Source: SZUA-370 sp034003955 (GTDB taxonomy: Bacteria; Spirochaetota; Spirochaetia; Treponematales; UBA12059). From it: a stretch of DNA of 48,466 nucleotides. The notes under the pieces were generated by a model. The model was not told where the DNA came from. It did no database searches and worked only from the letters and a program-made list of their open reading frames with translations. Positions 27,901-34,788 of the stretch are shown here, piece by piece; position 1 is the stretch's first letter, and each line of letters opens with the position of its first letter. The stretch spans positions 1 through 48,466 of the forward strand of contig JAVEXO010000018.1 of NCBI GenBank assembly GCA_034003955.1, in the 5' to 3' direction. Both the position numbers and the translations under genes were made by a program.

Positions 27901-28964
27901 TCACCTACTCCAGAGCCGGCCCATGGGTGGATATAGACAGCCTGGCTTCAGGAGACTTCGTCATAGGTCGCCCCTACCTGACAGGCATGGCTGGATGGGA
28001 GAGCGAAGCACCCGAAGAGACTGACAAGTCCGCCATGGTGGCCTACAAGGAGCTCCTCAAACAGAGAAGAGTAAGCACAGTCGAAATAAGCCGCGACAAT
28101 GGCAAGACCTGGCAGGAAGCATCAGGTACCCCCGATTACAAGTACCGCTTGGAGACACAGGAATACCCCAACGGAAGACTCATGCTCCTGATCAAGGCCA
28201 GCTATTCCAATGGAAACACGGCGGTACGCAAGCGCCTCGTCGTTCTAGATACGAAGCTGCCTGTAGTTACCATCCACAAGCCAGCCGAAAACGGCCGCTA
28301 TAATCAATCGATAGTGATAGAAGGTAGCGCCTCAGACGCCAACGGCCTGTCTGAAGTCTCTGTCGTGCTGCGCTCAGGAGACAAGGCTTCATACGAAGTG
28401 CCAGGCTTCATCCAGGGTTCATACATAGACACACATCTCCTTGGAGCCACCCGGTACGAGGCCGGGCTTGGCCTGTCGTTTTTTGAGGATAACGTCAGGC
28501 TTCAGCTAGCCTTTGGCGAAGGTTTCGATGCGCAACCAAGCTGGGACAATATCCTAGGTTATACAAGCGATAGTACACCTGCCGCGCAGGTATCCCGTTT
28601 CGGTGGCTACGTGCTAGGAGCAAGACTCCTGGCTAACCTGGCCTACCTGCCATTCTCGTACTGGTTTGGTCCTGATTGGGATTTCTTCTCCATGTCATTC
28701 ACGCTGGGTGCCAGTTTTACCTATTTTAGCATGCGGGACACACTGACTGATATTCTAAACCCTCCTGAAAGCAGGTACCTGATCCTTTCGGGCATAGTTG
28801 GCCAATGGGAATTCGCCAAGTTCAACCTTGGATGGAAGGTACTCAAGAGCATAGGACTCTACATAGAAGGCGGCATGGTATTCATTCCAAGTGAAGCCTC
28901 TACGACACTGGAGGAGTTTATAAGGCCCAACGTGGCCTTTGGACTAAGAATTGGTCTGTTTTAA
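21906..28964 (+). CDS. Giant exported protein: tandem Ig-like modules with C-terminal outer-membrane beta-barrel-like domain
   Basis: 2352 residues, ATG with TTGGAG upstream. A signal peptide ends near SQA|QEA (about residue 24). The bulk (about 40-2150) is a long series of bacterial Ig-like/fibronectin-like modules of roughly 90-100 residues. Recurring phrases include VSGxAxDxxGIxxVxxSxDxGxxW, an aromatic strand, then DGxHxIxxRAxDxxGN, and linkers such as DxTxPxIxxxSP. The last 186 residues (about 2167-2352) change character: alternating aromatic/hydrophobic strands such as YEAGLGLSFF, VRLQLAFGEG, FFSMSFTLGASFTYFSM and IRPNVAFGLRIGLF, ending in phenylalanine, as in outer-membrane barrels assembled by BamA. 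About eight strands can be drawn. A surface-displayed or periplasm-spanning adhesin/structural role is inferred. No known name is assigned. Confidence 0.85.
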   Translation: MGYRAIRIALIVSAFGLSVSSQAQEASTKPGSEYRAVEGLQNWTYEYDMNGLKPGTYNILARAIDSAGNVSFSTPFNMILDPESDLPKVSIVNPLPMVRVGADLNIVGTCVDDDAVAYVEVRLDDGDWQRTKGSDYWSLYLPTSGVADGLHTIAARGIDSGGLAGKEAKVSFHLDRTKPLHELNSPEFGAIVSGKVRISGSVYDANGITDVSYSIDSGQTWSPLRRSYDKKSKTASFTLSIDSTKLPDGPTVLWIKSVDGVGSEGFAVFLYFVDNTKPELVLLSPATGETLNGVFDVRGRVYDTVGIRSMEWTYEKESGVVEMIPGNPYFNLQFRAPPKAGTIRVRLNVVDVAGNSTTMTISNPVDPKADLPIISMLYPTYGSKVDEILRVVGTARDDDGVASVTWRIDSGQESTIPSDGVFSFSSESITSGQRTLFMRATDINGLDGPWFQTPFTYMAAAPRIYIDMASDASGDREAKAGVSVSTLEGRASLKGQVKASNPLSELSYTINGGLPMKLSFSKTADGASFIVPLPPSVPSGVLDVSVQALDSFGKSGSIRLPILAIDYSRPRVGPLLDFGLASVPGVDAPATVIIRQDSPLIATFVTPFDGESIRSVRLEPSTSLVSASFDGSIVSLSATGQGATAPTLVVVETARAHRFESGPMVFKTDNQPPDISILEPALGTWLGGPANQLGAANIVIEARDGDRIQSVEYSLDGGDWLSLTGDGDQYRGTLETSGESRPVRMDVRATDRSGNVTQSATAFMVDSTPPKPERILPRPGDEVSGPTLFVVQAGEKIPFIRSLEFGRPDAYTALNPGSVISFVADVGSEPLLLRVSDLAGNIGEIDLLSGLSVMTESASAPPSIQSIKTNAEALASGLEGSYADFSGSDAVGPLSWAVPIVDSPEGVDVSLFPDYAIKPIRASGPVSLNATFRGVSPDPKKPIASWGYQADEINQTLSLKKASEPDTWTATIKLAARPDGPATLWVSIQDVTRGRVYALVSLEYDTTPANIEVLSPLAASGKASSAGPFMLVVRATDASGIASLSYESGIDKGDFKLAPGSGDGAIMLEFPAKATSRAVILRALDGSGNKSSYNVTIAYDAGEDRPTIGYLLPKDRESLSAYTSSPVLLYASDDDGLSQANLVLDGKPLQAIGPGPVYALETGILAAGKHTLSARSIDSTGNQSAAATTTFLQAGTPPLVTVSSILKPSESGAMLESYAPGTALAFDGKTALVATLSSPEGLSKVELSYNGGVWSSTSIPKPDPDGRYTIRCVLPSSLPYDRNVLSLKVSDGIGAISETSTSFYRVVAAPMAGSVTGEGIYLYDDRLVEGMILMAPGETLEALWYGRPILSVSLEPALAYAEARFDGSRISIQASKEGGAGDYPDTASAVSTIRVETMDGDVFLSSPIHIVSDSGSPDILVSQPISGAHVGGSFTLSGTAIDTNDISILEWSMDNGSTWTRMDTVTTPVTPATPDPDTFLATLGSGIEDGALGILVRAIDRAGRNSVALTSACKDIVPPTIHFETPRSVDTVNGTILISGYVQDDVSVASIELSADGTIWEAVDTRPRGSAPMATRRVSFSRLLDLGTLPRAGASLAIRAMDDSGNAAIVTPLETEPLAFMLDNEADKPVIQVQIPYESEVIRSDFTVSGMAFDDDGIAELFWRLDGSEWNRLSGSSAFAVPFKLVDCSDNEHVFEAYAVDLNGVSGEVASRSFRISLEEPVGMLLSPNLDFTNKGTITLRGTASDANGIAEVSVSFDNGATYNNASGSTDWTYSFDTNTIPDGVHSIYVRLVDGYETPGFAAGLIAVDNTAPTISLDSPLDGEEGIASLTVSGRLGDGIAVHSASIQVSKVGSADPVRILELKTTSTFRTELPVSDLAPGWYNIKAIALDRAGNAGYDTRNILVMEPRQTDYAEFIFPAQGEVLSGRFTIDGRVVSSMPIARAAITVDGQPYDVVELGDGGWFSLAIEPGAIADGERTIRIEAVTSTGAAITSLSRLITYSRAGPWVDIDSLASGDFVIGRPYLTGMAGWESEAPEETDKSAMVAYKELLKQRRVSTVEISRDNGKTWQEASGTPDYKYRLETQEYPNGRLMLLIKASYSNGNTAVRKRLVVLDTKLPVVTIHKPAENGRYNQSIVIEGSASDANGLSEVSVVLRSGDKASYEVPGFIQGSYIDTHLLGATRYEAGLGLSFFEDNVRLQLAFGEGFDAQPSWDNILGYTSDSTPAAQVSRFGGYVLGARLLANLAYLPFSYWFGPDWDFFSMSFTLGASFTYFSMRDTLTDILNPPESRYLILSGIVGQWEFAKFNLGWKVLKSIGLYIEGGMVFIPSEASTTLEEFIRPNVAFGLRIGLF

Positions 28965-28966
28965 TT

Positions 28967-28994
28967 GCTTCTTGACGACATATCGTCAAGAAGC
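28967..28994 (+). terminator. Perfect 12-bp hairpin after the giant gene
   Basis: GCTTCTTGACGA (28967-28978), loop CATA, TCGTCAAGAAGC (28983-28994). It starts two bases after the TAA stop at 28962-28964. No T-tract follows, so this may be a non-canonical terminator or an mRNA 3'-end stabiliser that separates the giant gene from the kinase 61 bases downstream. Confidence 0.7.
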
Positions 28995-29054
28995 TAGCCT
29001 TGAGGATAGTTCCTGATGGGCAATGCAAACATATAAGCGGGGAGCCAAGCAGTA

Positions 29055-30542
29055 ATGAAGCGAAAAATCAGGGTCGTCGTCGCCATGACCACATCAAAAG
29101 ATTCATCGCTTATAAACAAGGCACTCGCCGATGGCAGGTATGCATTGGATTTTGCCCAGGATCTTCGCACCGTCGAGCAGCTGATGAACGATGCAGACAT
29201 CATAATCGCCGATACTGAATTCTCCAGTGGTGCCTTTACCGATTGGATGTCACTCTGGCCCGTGCCCGCCATCATGGTCGTGGACCCTTCGTACGATGTC
29301 GATAGACTGTCCAAGAACATGGTAGACGAATCCAGTGCCTTTCTTATACGCGATCCAAACGACGACTGGATTCGTTTCATACCCATGCTTGCGGGCAAGG
29401 TAACTTCGGTTCGTGAAAGCCTTAACAGGCAGAATAACAGCATCATCCGTGTTGAGGGCAGCTACATGAGGCTGCTTCGCGCCATTCCCGATATAGTATA
29501 CGTCCTGGATGGAGACGGCTATTTCATCTACCTCAACGACGCAGTTTCACAACTCGGCTGGAAACCTTCTGAGCTCATAGGCAAGCATTTCGCCGAGATT
29601 GTACACCCTGATGACTTCCCCGAGGTATGCCGAAGCATGGTACTTCGCCGTTACGAAGGTATAAAAACGGGTGACCAACAGGCTCCTAAGCTATTCGATG
29701 AACGCCGCACCGGAGAGAGGATGACCCGGGGCCTGAGTCTACGACTACGGCATCGTGATGACCCTGACTGGAATAGGATGGCCATCGATTCCTGGGGAGA
29801 GATAACGAGCCTCGGCGTAAGCCTGCCGGAGTTTCAGGGCAACAATGTGGGCACCATGGGTCTTATCCATGATATTAGCAAACACCGGGACAGCGAACTC
29901 AAGTTGACCAAGGAGCTCGTCGTCAGAGACACCCTGCTCAAGGAGATTCATCACAGGGTCAAGAACAACCTGCAGGTGGTATCCAGTCTCCTCTCACTTG
30001 AGAGCGACTGTATTGAAGATGACAAGGGCAAGTCGGTCTTCGTGGCATGTCAGACCCAGGTTCAATCGATGGCCTTGGTCCACGAGCAACTATATCGCGG
30101 GACTTCTCTCGAGGGAGTCGATGCTCAGGCCTATTTTGTACGCCTGACTGAATATCTTGCAGGTGTACATGACTCCCTTTCACGAGGCATTCACATGCGT
30201 GTAGAGGCGGAGAACATAGCCCTTCCTATAGACAAGGCCATGCCGCTGTCTATCATTGCTACGGAGCTTATTTCAAACTCCTTCAAGCATGGCTTCTCCG
30301 AGGCACATGATGGAACCATAAGCATTTCCCTACAGCGCTCAGGAGAGGTCTTGGAATTCAGGGTTTCAGACGATGGCATAGGGTTCAGCGCCGCAAAGGC
30401 AGCCCCAAGAGAAACCGCTCACAAGGGCATAGGCATGGATCTTCTTGAATCACTCGTGACTCAGATAGGCGGGGCACTGGAGCGTATAGATTCAGGCGGA
30501 GCCCAGACCGTGATACGCTTTCCAGTGCCGCTTAGTGAATAA
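29055..30542 (+). CDS. HisKA_2-type sensor histidine kinase with pseudo-receiver and PAS domains
   Basis: 495 residues, cytosolic. The N-terminal about 115 residues look receiver-like (ADIIIADTEF with Asp53) but lack the acidic pair and the conserved lysine, so phosphorylation there is doubtful. A PAS domain follows (about 135-275: AIPDIVYVLDGDGYFIYLNDAVSQLGW and HPDDFPEV). The kinase core carries LLKEIHHRVKNNLQVVSSLLSLES (phospho-histidine about 299), then ELISNSFKHGF (N-box) and SDDGIGF, GIGMDLLESLV (G-boxes), as in HisKA_2/HWE-type kinases that often pair with general-stress or two-component outputs. The ATG at 29055 has only a distant GGGGAG; a TATAAG box at 29032 could give a very short leader. 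No cognate regulator is adjacent. Confidence 0.9.
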   Translation: MKRKIRVVVAMTTSKDSSLINKALADGRYALDFAQDLRTVEQLMNDADIIIADTEFSSGAFTDWMSLWPVPAIMVVDPSYDVDRLSKNMVDESSAFLIRDPNDDWIRFIPMLAGKVTSVRESLNRQNNSIIRVEGSYMRLLRAIPDIVYVLDGDGYFIYLNDAVSQLGWKPSELIGKHFAEIVHPDDFPEVCRSMVLRRYEGIKTGDQQAPKLFDERRTGERMTRGLSLRLRHRDDPDWNRMAIDSWGEITSLGVSLPEFQGNNVGTMGLIHDISKHRDSELKLTKELVVRDTLLKEIHHRVKNNLQVVSSLLSLESDCIEDDKGKSVFVACQTQVQSMALVHEQLYRGTSLEGVDAQAYFVRLTEYLAGVHDSLSRGIHMRVEAENIALPIDKAMPLSIIATELISNSFKHGFSEAHDGTISISLQRSGEVLEFRVSDDGIGFSAAKAAPRETAHKGIGMDLLESLVTQIGGALERIDSGGAQTVIRFPVPLSE

Positions 30543-31812
30543 CGGGAGGCATGGTTGCAGACAGAGCCGCCTCTGCCGCTATCGAATCATCAGACAGGAG
30601 CCTTTCTCCTGGCGTAATTTTCAAGGCTCGTCTGACAGAATCCAGAGCATCTCCATACCTTCCTGCGTTGTACAATTCAACGAAACGATTATGCTCGGAT
30701 CGTAGCCAGTTTGTTCTGGCTACCCGCTCAAGCGACAACAAGGACTCCGAGCCCTTGATCCGCATAGTGGCTTCTGCGAGTATTTGCCATGCTCCCAGAT
30801 GATCTCCGCTCTTCCTGCGATCTTCGGCTATTCCGGCATAGGCAAACGCATAGGCGCGCTCAAGCCATTCGGCATCGGCAAACCCAGACCCGGCTACCGT
30901 ATCGGCTATCGCCAAGGCATCGAGTGGAGCCGAAGCCCTCAGTGCCTCGGTGAGGCTGGCCAGTCTGGCTGCATCACGGGAGGAGGCGATTGTAGGGCTG
31001 GGGCCATACCGGGAAAGTGCCTCTTCTGCTAGAGACTGCGCCTCGTCATAGCGCCTGTCACGGATGAGGGCCGCAACGGCATTATGTATCCTGCCTTCCA
31101 ATCTATCGCGGGTTAGATCGTCTGGAGCGTAGGCAAAGGCATCAACAGCCAGCGCGAGGGCTTCCGGCCATCGACCGGATCGCTCGAGCAGGGTTGCTCG
31201 ATTGCTCAAAGCCAAGACCAGGATGCCTCTGATAGAAACCTCAGAGGAAGGACCGGAAGGGCGTTTGCCCGCTGGCAGGTCGTATCCTCCGGCAGATGTC
31301 GTCTCCACGTCTATCCGCCTGCCGTCTAGACTAAGATAGCAATAGGCATGATCGGAAAGTATGACTCCCTTAGGCGATAAGCCCGCGGCTCTCGCCAGTA
31401 TGGCATAAAGGGACGATGATCCAACACAATTGAAACGCCCCTCGAGCAAGGCGTTATCCATGCGTGATTCAAGGAGGTCATAGCGTTTTATTACTCCATG
31501 AACCAGTGCAAGCACCCGTGCCCCTCTCTCGTATGGATCAGACACGGTCTCTAGAAGCTCAGCGGCCGCGGCTATGGCCTCTAGGCCGACACGCATGGCC
31601 GCCTGCGATCGAGCCTCCCCGGCTCCCGAGAAGTGCAGAGAGGCTACGAGCAGGTCATAGGCAGCGGGCTCCAAAGGCCCCAGAGCAAGGATACGGGTAG
31701 TTGCAGATGGTTCCAGGGTATAGGAAGATTGTCCCAAGAGCGGAAGGCCGATAGCCAGACAGCAGAGGGCGACAAGGCTAGTGTTACGAAGCTTGTGGAA
31801 GCTCACTCGCAC
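30532..31812 (-). CDS. Exported transglutaminase-like protein with TPR-like C-terminus
   Basis: 426 residues from a GTG at 31812. AAGGAG lies three bases before this GTG and nine before a second GTG at 31806, so the exact start is ambiguous. Residues about 9-28 form a signal peptide ending LLGQ. A papain-like transglutaminase core is visible: cysteine in RFNCVGSSSLYAILARAAGL (about 129), histidine in LSDHAYCYLSLDG (about 155) and aspartate in RRIDVETTSAGGYD (about 168), in the right order and spacing. From about 195 on, helical repeats rich in alanine resemble TPR units (RWPEALALAVDAFAYAPDD, RYDEAQSLAEEAL, RYGDALDSVRRALKITP). A periplasmic peptidase or cross-linking role is inferred. It overlaps the convergent kinase gene by 11 bases. 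Confidence 0.82.
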   Translation of the reverse strand: MRVSFHKLRNTSLVALCCLAIGLPLLGQSSYTLEPSATTRILALGPLEPAAYDLLVASLHFSGAGEARSQAAMRVGLEAIAAAAELLETVSDPYERGARVLALVHGVIKRYDLLESRMDNALLEGRFNCVGSSSLYAILARAAGLSPKGVILSDHAYCYLSLDGRRIDVETTSAGGYDLPAGKRPSGPSSEVSIRGILVLALSNRATLLERSGRWPEALALAVDAFAYAPDDLTRDRLEGRIHNAVAALIRDRRYDEAQSLAEEALSRYGPSPTIASSRDAARLASLTEALRASAPLDALAIADTVAGSGFADAEWLERAYAFAYAGIAEDRRKSGDHLGAWQILAEATMRIKGSESLLSLERVARTNWLRSEHNRFVELYNAGRYGDALDSVRRALKITPGERLLSDDSIAAEAALSATMPPVIH

Positions 31813-31966
31813 GTGCTCCTTGCTGTGGGATTCGGGTGTTTGAAGCTATACAGTCACACATATGCACCGTTCCATTAGGTTCTTTAGACCAATTCTGGCC
31901 CTTATTACGCCTCTGCCGAATATCACAAAGCTTCGCAACACTAAACAAGCACTGACAAATTAGCCA

Positions 31967-31995
31967 TTGATAGGTATTATAGGGTATTATAAAAT
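31967..31995 (+). promoter_or_regulatory. Strong sigma-70-type promoter for trxB
   Basis: TTGATA (31967-31972), 17-base spacer, TAAAAT (31990-31995), each five of six to consensus. The spacer contains a direct repeat of GGTATTATA. The start site near 32002 leaves a leader of about 18 bases with GGAGG before the trxB ATG at 32021. Confidence 0.68.
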
Positions 31996-32020
31996 TACGT
32001 TCTAGCGTTTTGGAGGCCTT

Positions 32021-32959
32021 ATGGAAACGTCTTATGATCTTATTATTCTTGGCGGTGGAGCCGCCGGGCTCGGAGCGGCCCAATACGGGGCCAGGGCAAA
32101 CCTGAAGACCCTCGTCATAGAAGAGATGGCGCACGGCGGCCAGGCCCTACTCATAGATAAACTGGAAAACTACCCCGGCATCCTTGAGCCGGTAGATGGC
32201 TATACCTGGTCAGAGACAATGCGCGCGCAGGCAGAAAATTTTGGCGTGGAATTCCTTTCGTCGAGCGTCTCAGGCATCAAGAAGGATGGCAAGCATTTTA
32301 TAATCGAGACAAGCGATGGTCCGCTTGAAGGAAAGGCCATCATCATGGCTACGGGAGCCAAGCACAAGCACCTCGGAGTAAAAGGCGAGGAGGAGTTCTC
32401 AGGAAGGGGTGTATCCTACTGCGCCACCTGCGATGGTCCTTTCTTCAAGGGTAAGCGCATGATAGTCGTTGGCGGAGGGGATGCGGCCTGTGACGAGGCC
32501 ATGTTCCTGTCAAAGCTGGCCGACAAGATAATAATGATACACCGAAAGGATCGTTTCCGTGCCCAGAAAGCCCTGGCAGAGAGGGTGCTGTCCAATCCAA
32601 GGATAGAGATTCGATTCGATTCTGTCGTAGAAGAGATAAAGGGAACAAAGTCTGTAGAGTCGGTGACTATCAGGAATCTCAAGACAGACGAGAGCTACGA
32701 TGAACCATGCGCCGCCGTCTTCATATTCGTGGGATCCATACCCCAGACTGGCGCCCTCCCGAGTGGCATCAAGATGGATGAAAGTGGTTCCATCATGACA
32801 GACGAAAGGATGGAGACTAACCTTCCTGGCCTCTTCGCTGCCGGAGACGTGCGGGTCACACCGTTCCGTCAGATAATCACCGCCGTATCGGACGGAGCCA
32901 TAGCGGCACATTGCGCGGCTCAATACATAGATGAAATAGAGGGACAGGCCTACCTCTAG
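32021..32959 (+). CDS. trxB: Thioredoxin reductase
   Basis: 312 residues, ATG with TTGGAGG upstream. It is an FAD- and NADPH-dependent cytosolic enzyme that reduces thioredoxin. FAD site LIILGGGAAGLGAAQYGARA at the N-terminus, redox-active YCATCDG (about residues 133-139), NADPH loop VVGGGDAACDEA, HRKDRFRA, and the C-terminal FAD motif LPGLFAAGDVR are all present. Length is normal for the bacterial low-molecular-weight type. The second residue of the NADPH loop end is AAC instead of the common SA[AV], a minor change. It leads a plus-strand run with the NagZ-like gene 11 bases downstream. Confidence 0.95.
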   Translation: METSYDLIILGGGAAGLGAAQYGARANLKTLVIEEMAHGGQALLIDKLENYPGILEPVDGYTWSETMRAQAENFGVEFLSSSVSGIKKDGKHFIIETSDGPLEGKAIIMATGAKHKHLGVKGEEEFSGRGVSYCATCDGPFFKGKRMIVVGGGDAACDEAMFLSKLADKIIMIHRKDRFRAQKALAERVLSNPRIEIRFDSVVEEIKGTKSVESVTIRNLKTDESYDEPCAAVFIFVGSIPQTGALPSGIKMDESGSIMTDERMETNLPGLFAAGDVRVTPFRQIITAVSDGAIAAHCAAQYIDEIEGQAYL

Positions 32960-32970
32960 GCCTGAGTGCG

Positions 32971-34788
32971 ATGCCAAGGCGCGTTGGGTTCAAGACAATA
33001 CGTGCGGTGGCGCTAAGCGCCATCGCTACAAGCCTCATCATAGCCATAGCCTTGGTAGCCCCATTTGCCTGCTCCCTTGCTCATAGTGAAACATCCTTAC
33101 CCGTCGATACCCAGAGGCTATCCTTACCAGGGGTCATGGTGGCAGCGGCTAGCGATCTACAGGAAGCCACAGCCAAATCAATAGACGCGTCTTCATTCTG
33201 GCTCCTGGCAGGAGTTCCTGAAGAAGAAGCCGTAGATGCCCTGATGGCACGCCTGACGCCAGAAGAACGGCTTGGCCAGCTATTCATGCTTTCTTATGGG
33301 GGCGACGAACCCACGCCACTTCTGTATTCATGGATACGGCGACGAAGCCTGGGCGGTGTGAAGATATTCGGTTGGAACGCCGAGGATACAACGCGCCTGG
33401 CCTCGGCCATAAGCCTCATACAGGAGGCAGCCAGCAGCGGTCCCTTGGGCATCCCACCCTTCATGGCAACTGACCAGGAGGGTGGCTGGATACGGCATGT
33501 CAGGGGAGACACCAGCATAACACCTGGCAACATGGCCATAGGCGCCTCTGCCTGGCCAAGCGACGCCTACCAGAGCGCCTACTACATCGGTGTAGAACTG
33601 GCGGCTCTTGGTATAACGATGAATTTTGCGCCCTCCGTCGATCTGGCCACCAGACCAGATTCGGTGATCATAGGTCCACGTGCCTTCTCATACGATCCAA
33701 CGGAGACAGGCATACTAGCCGCAGCATGGGTCAGGGGCATGGCCGATGCAGGCGTCATAGCTACCGCCAAACATTTTCCTGGCCATGGCGATACCGAGCT
33801 TGACTCACATGGCATACTTCCTATCATAGACATAGACGAAGAAACTTTGTGGAACAGAGAACTCGTACCGTATCGCATATTGGCCGCAGAAGGGGTGCCT
33901 GGCATCATGAGTGCTCACCTGGCCTTTCCCCGTATAGTAGGCTCAAAGGAACCGGCCTCCCTGTCTCGTCATGTCATCACTGACATACTGCGCGAGCGCA
34001 TGCACTACACGGGGCTCGTAATTACAGATGACTTGATGATGACCGGGGCGGCCAGTTCAGGTGGGCTGTCAGACAGCTGCGAGAGGGCCATACGGGCGGG
34101 TAACGATATACTGATGTTTAGCCGCACCCTGGCCCTCGACGATGCCGTCTGGAACAGGCTTGCCTTCCTGTATCGTAGCGACCAGTCTTTTAAGGATCGC
34201 ATAGATGAATCGGCTAGGCGTGTACTTACAACAAAGATCCGTTGGCTCCTTCCACTGGGTAAGGATGGTGTCATGCCTGATGTCGATCCATCTGCGGCCA
34301 TGCGTAGCGATGCATCGCGTGATTTTTTCAAGGAACAGGCGATGCGGAGCGCAACCCTCGTAGCCGCCACAATCCAGGACCTGCCTTCGTCAGGCAAGAC
34401 CCTCGTAGCGGGCCCCTTTGGCGACTTCCTTGGCGAGGCCGATGCCCGCCTGGCACAGGCCGAAACCTTCCGTTTCTCATATCAACCCGCAGAAGTCGCA
34501 ATCCAGTCTGAACTCGACGCATTCCGTGCCGCCATGTCACGAAACGATAGCATAGTCGTATGCATAGCCAATCCTGCTGGCGCGGCATTCGCCAGGGCGG
34601 CTATGAATGCTGGCAAGCGACTCTACATAGTCTCGGCCCTCAACCCCCTGTATGCCATGGAATTTAGCGACTATGCCACCATAGTCGCCGTCTACTCATA
34701 CTCCAAAGAATCATTCCAGGCTGCCTTCTCGGTGCTACTCGGTGAGGTCGACGCCATAGGCCGCCTTCCCATAGCGGGAGGCCACTGA
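32971..34788 (+). CDS. GH3 family beta-N-acetylhexosaminidase (NagZ-like), membrane-anchored or exported
   Basis: 605 residues. A long hydrophobic segment (about 10-37) is a signal peptide or membrane anchor, unlike cytosolic enteric NagZ. The catalytic domain shows LTPEERLGQLFMLSYGG, MATDQEGGWIRHVRG, the NagZ signature KHFPGHGDTELDSH (about 266-279, His as part of the catalytic dyad) and the nucleophile in VITDDLMMTGA (about 352). A second, C-terminal domain (about 450-605) resembles the GH3 C-terminal alpha/beta sandwich. It would release N-acetylglucosamine from muropeptides or chitin-like glycans. No strong Shine-Dalgarno precedes the ATG; coupling to trxB is likely. Confidence 0.88.
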   Translation: MPRRVGFKTIRAVALSAIATSLIIAIALVAPFACSLAHSETSLPVDTQRLSLPGVMVAAASDLQEATAKSIDASSFWLLAGVPEEEAVDALMARLTPEERLGQLFMLSYGGDEPTPLLYSWIRRRSLGGVKIFGWNAEDTTRLASAISLIQEAASSGPLGIPPFMATDQEGGWIRHVRGDTSITPGNMAIGASAWPSDAYQSAYYIGVELAALGITMNFAPSVDLATRPDSVIIGPRAFSYDPTETGILAAAWVRGMADAGVIATAKHFPGHGDTELDSHGILPIIDIDEETLWNRELVPYRILAAEGVPGIMSAHLAFPRIVGSKEPASLSRHVITDILRERMHYTGLVITDDLMMTGAASSGGLSDSCERAIRAGNDILMFSRTLALDDAVWNRLAFLYRSDQSFKDRIDESARRVLTTKIRWLLPLGKDGVMPDVDPSAAMRSDASRDFFKEQAMRSATLVAATIQDLPSSGKTLVAGPFGDFLGEADARLAQAETFRFSYQPAEVAIQSELDAFRAAMSRNDSIVVCIANPAGAAFARAAMNAGKRLYIVSALNPLYAMEFSDYATIVAVYSYSKESFQAAFSVLLGEVDAIGRLPIAGGH

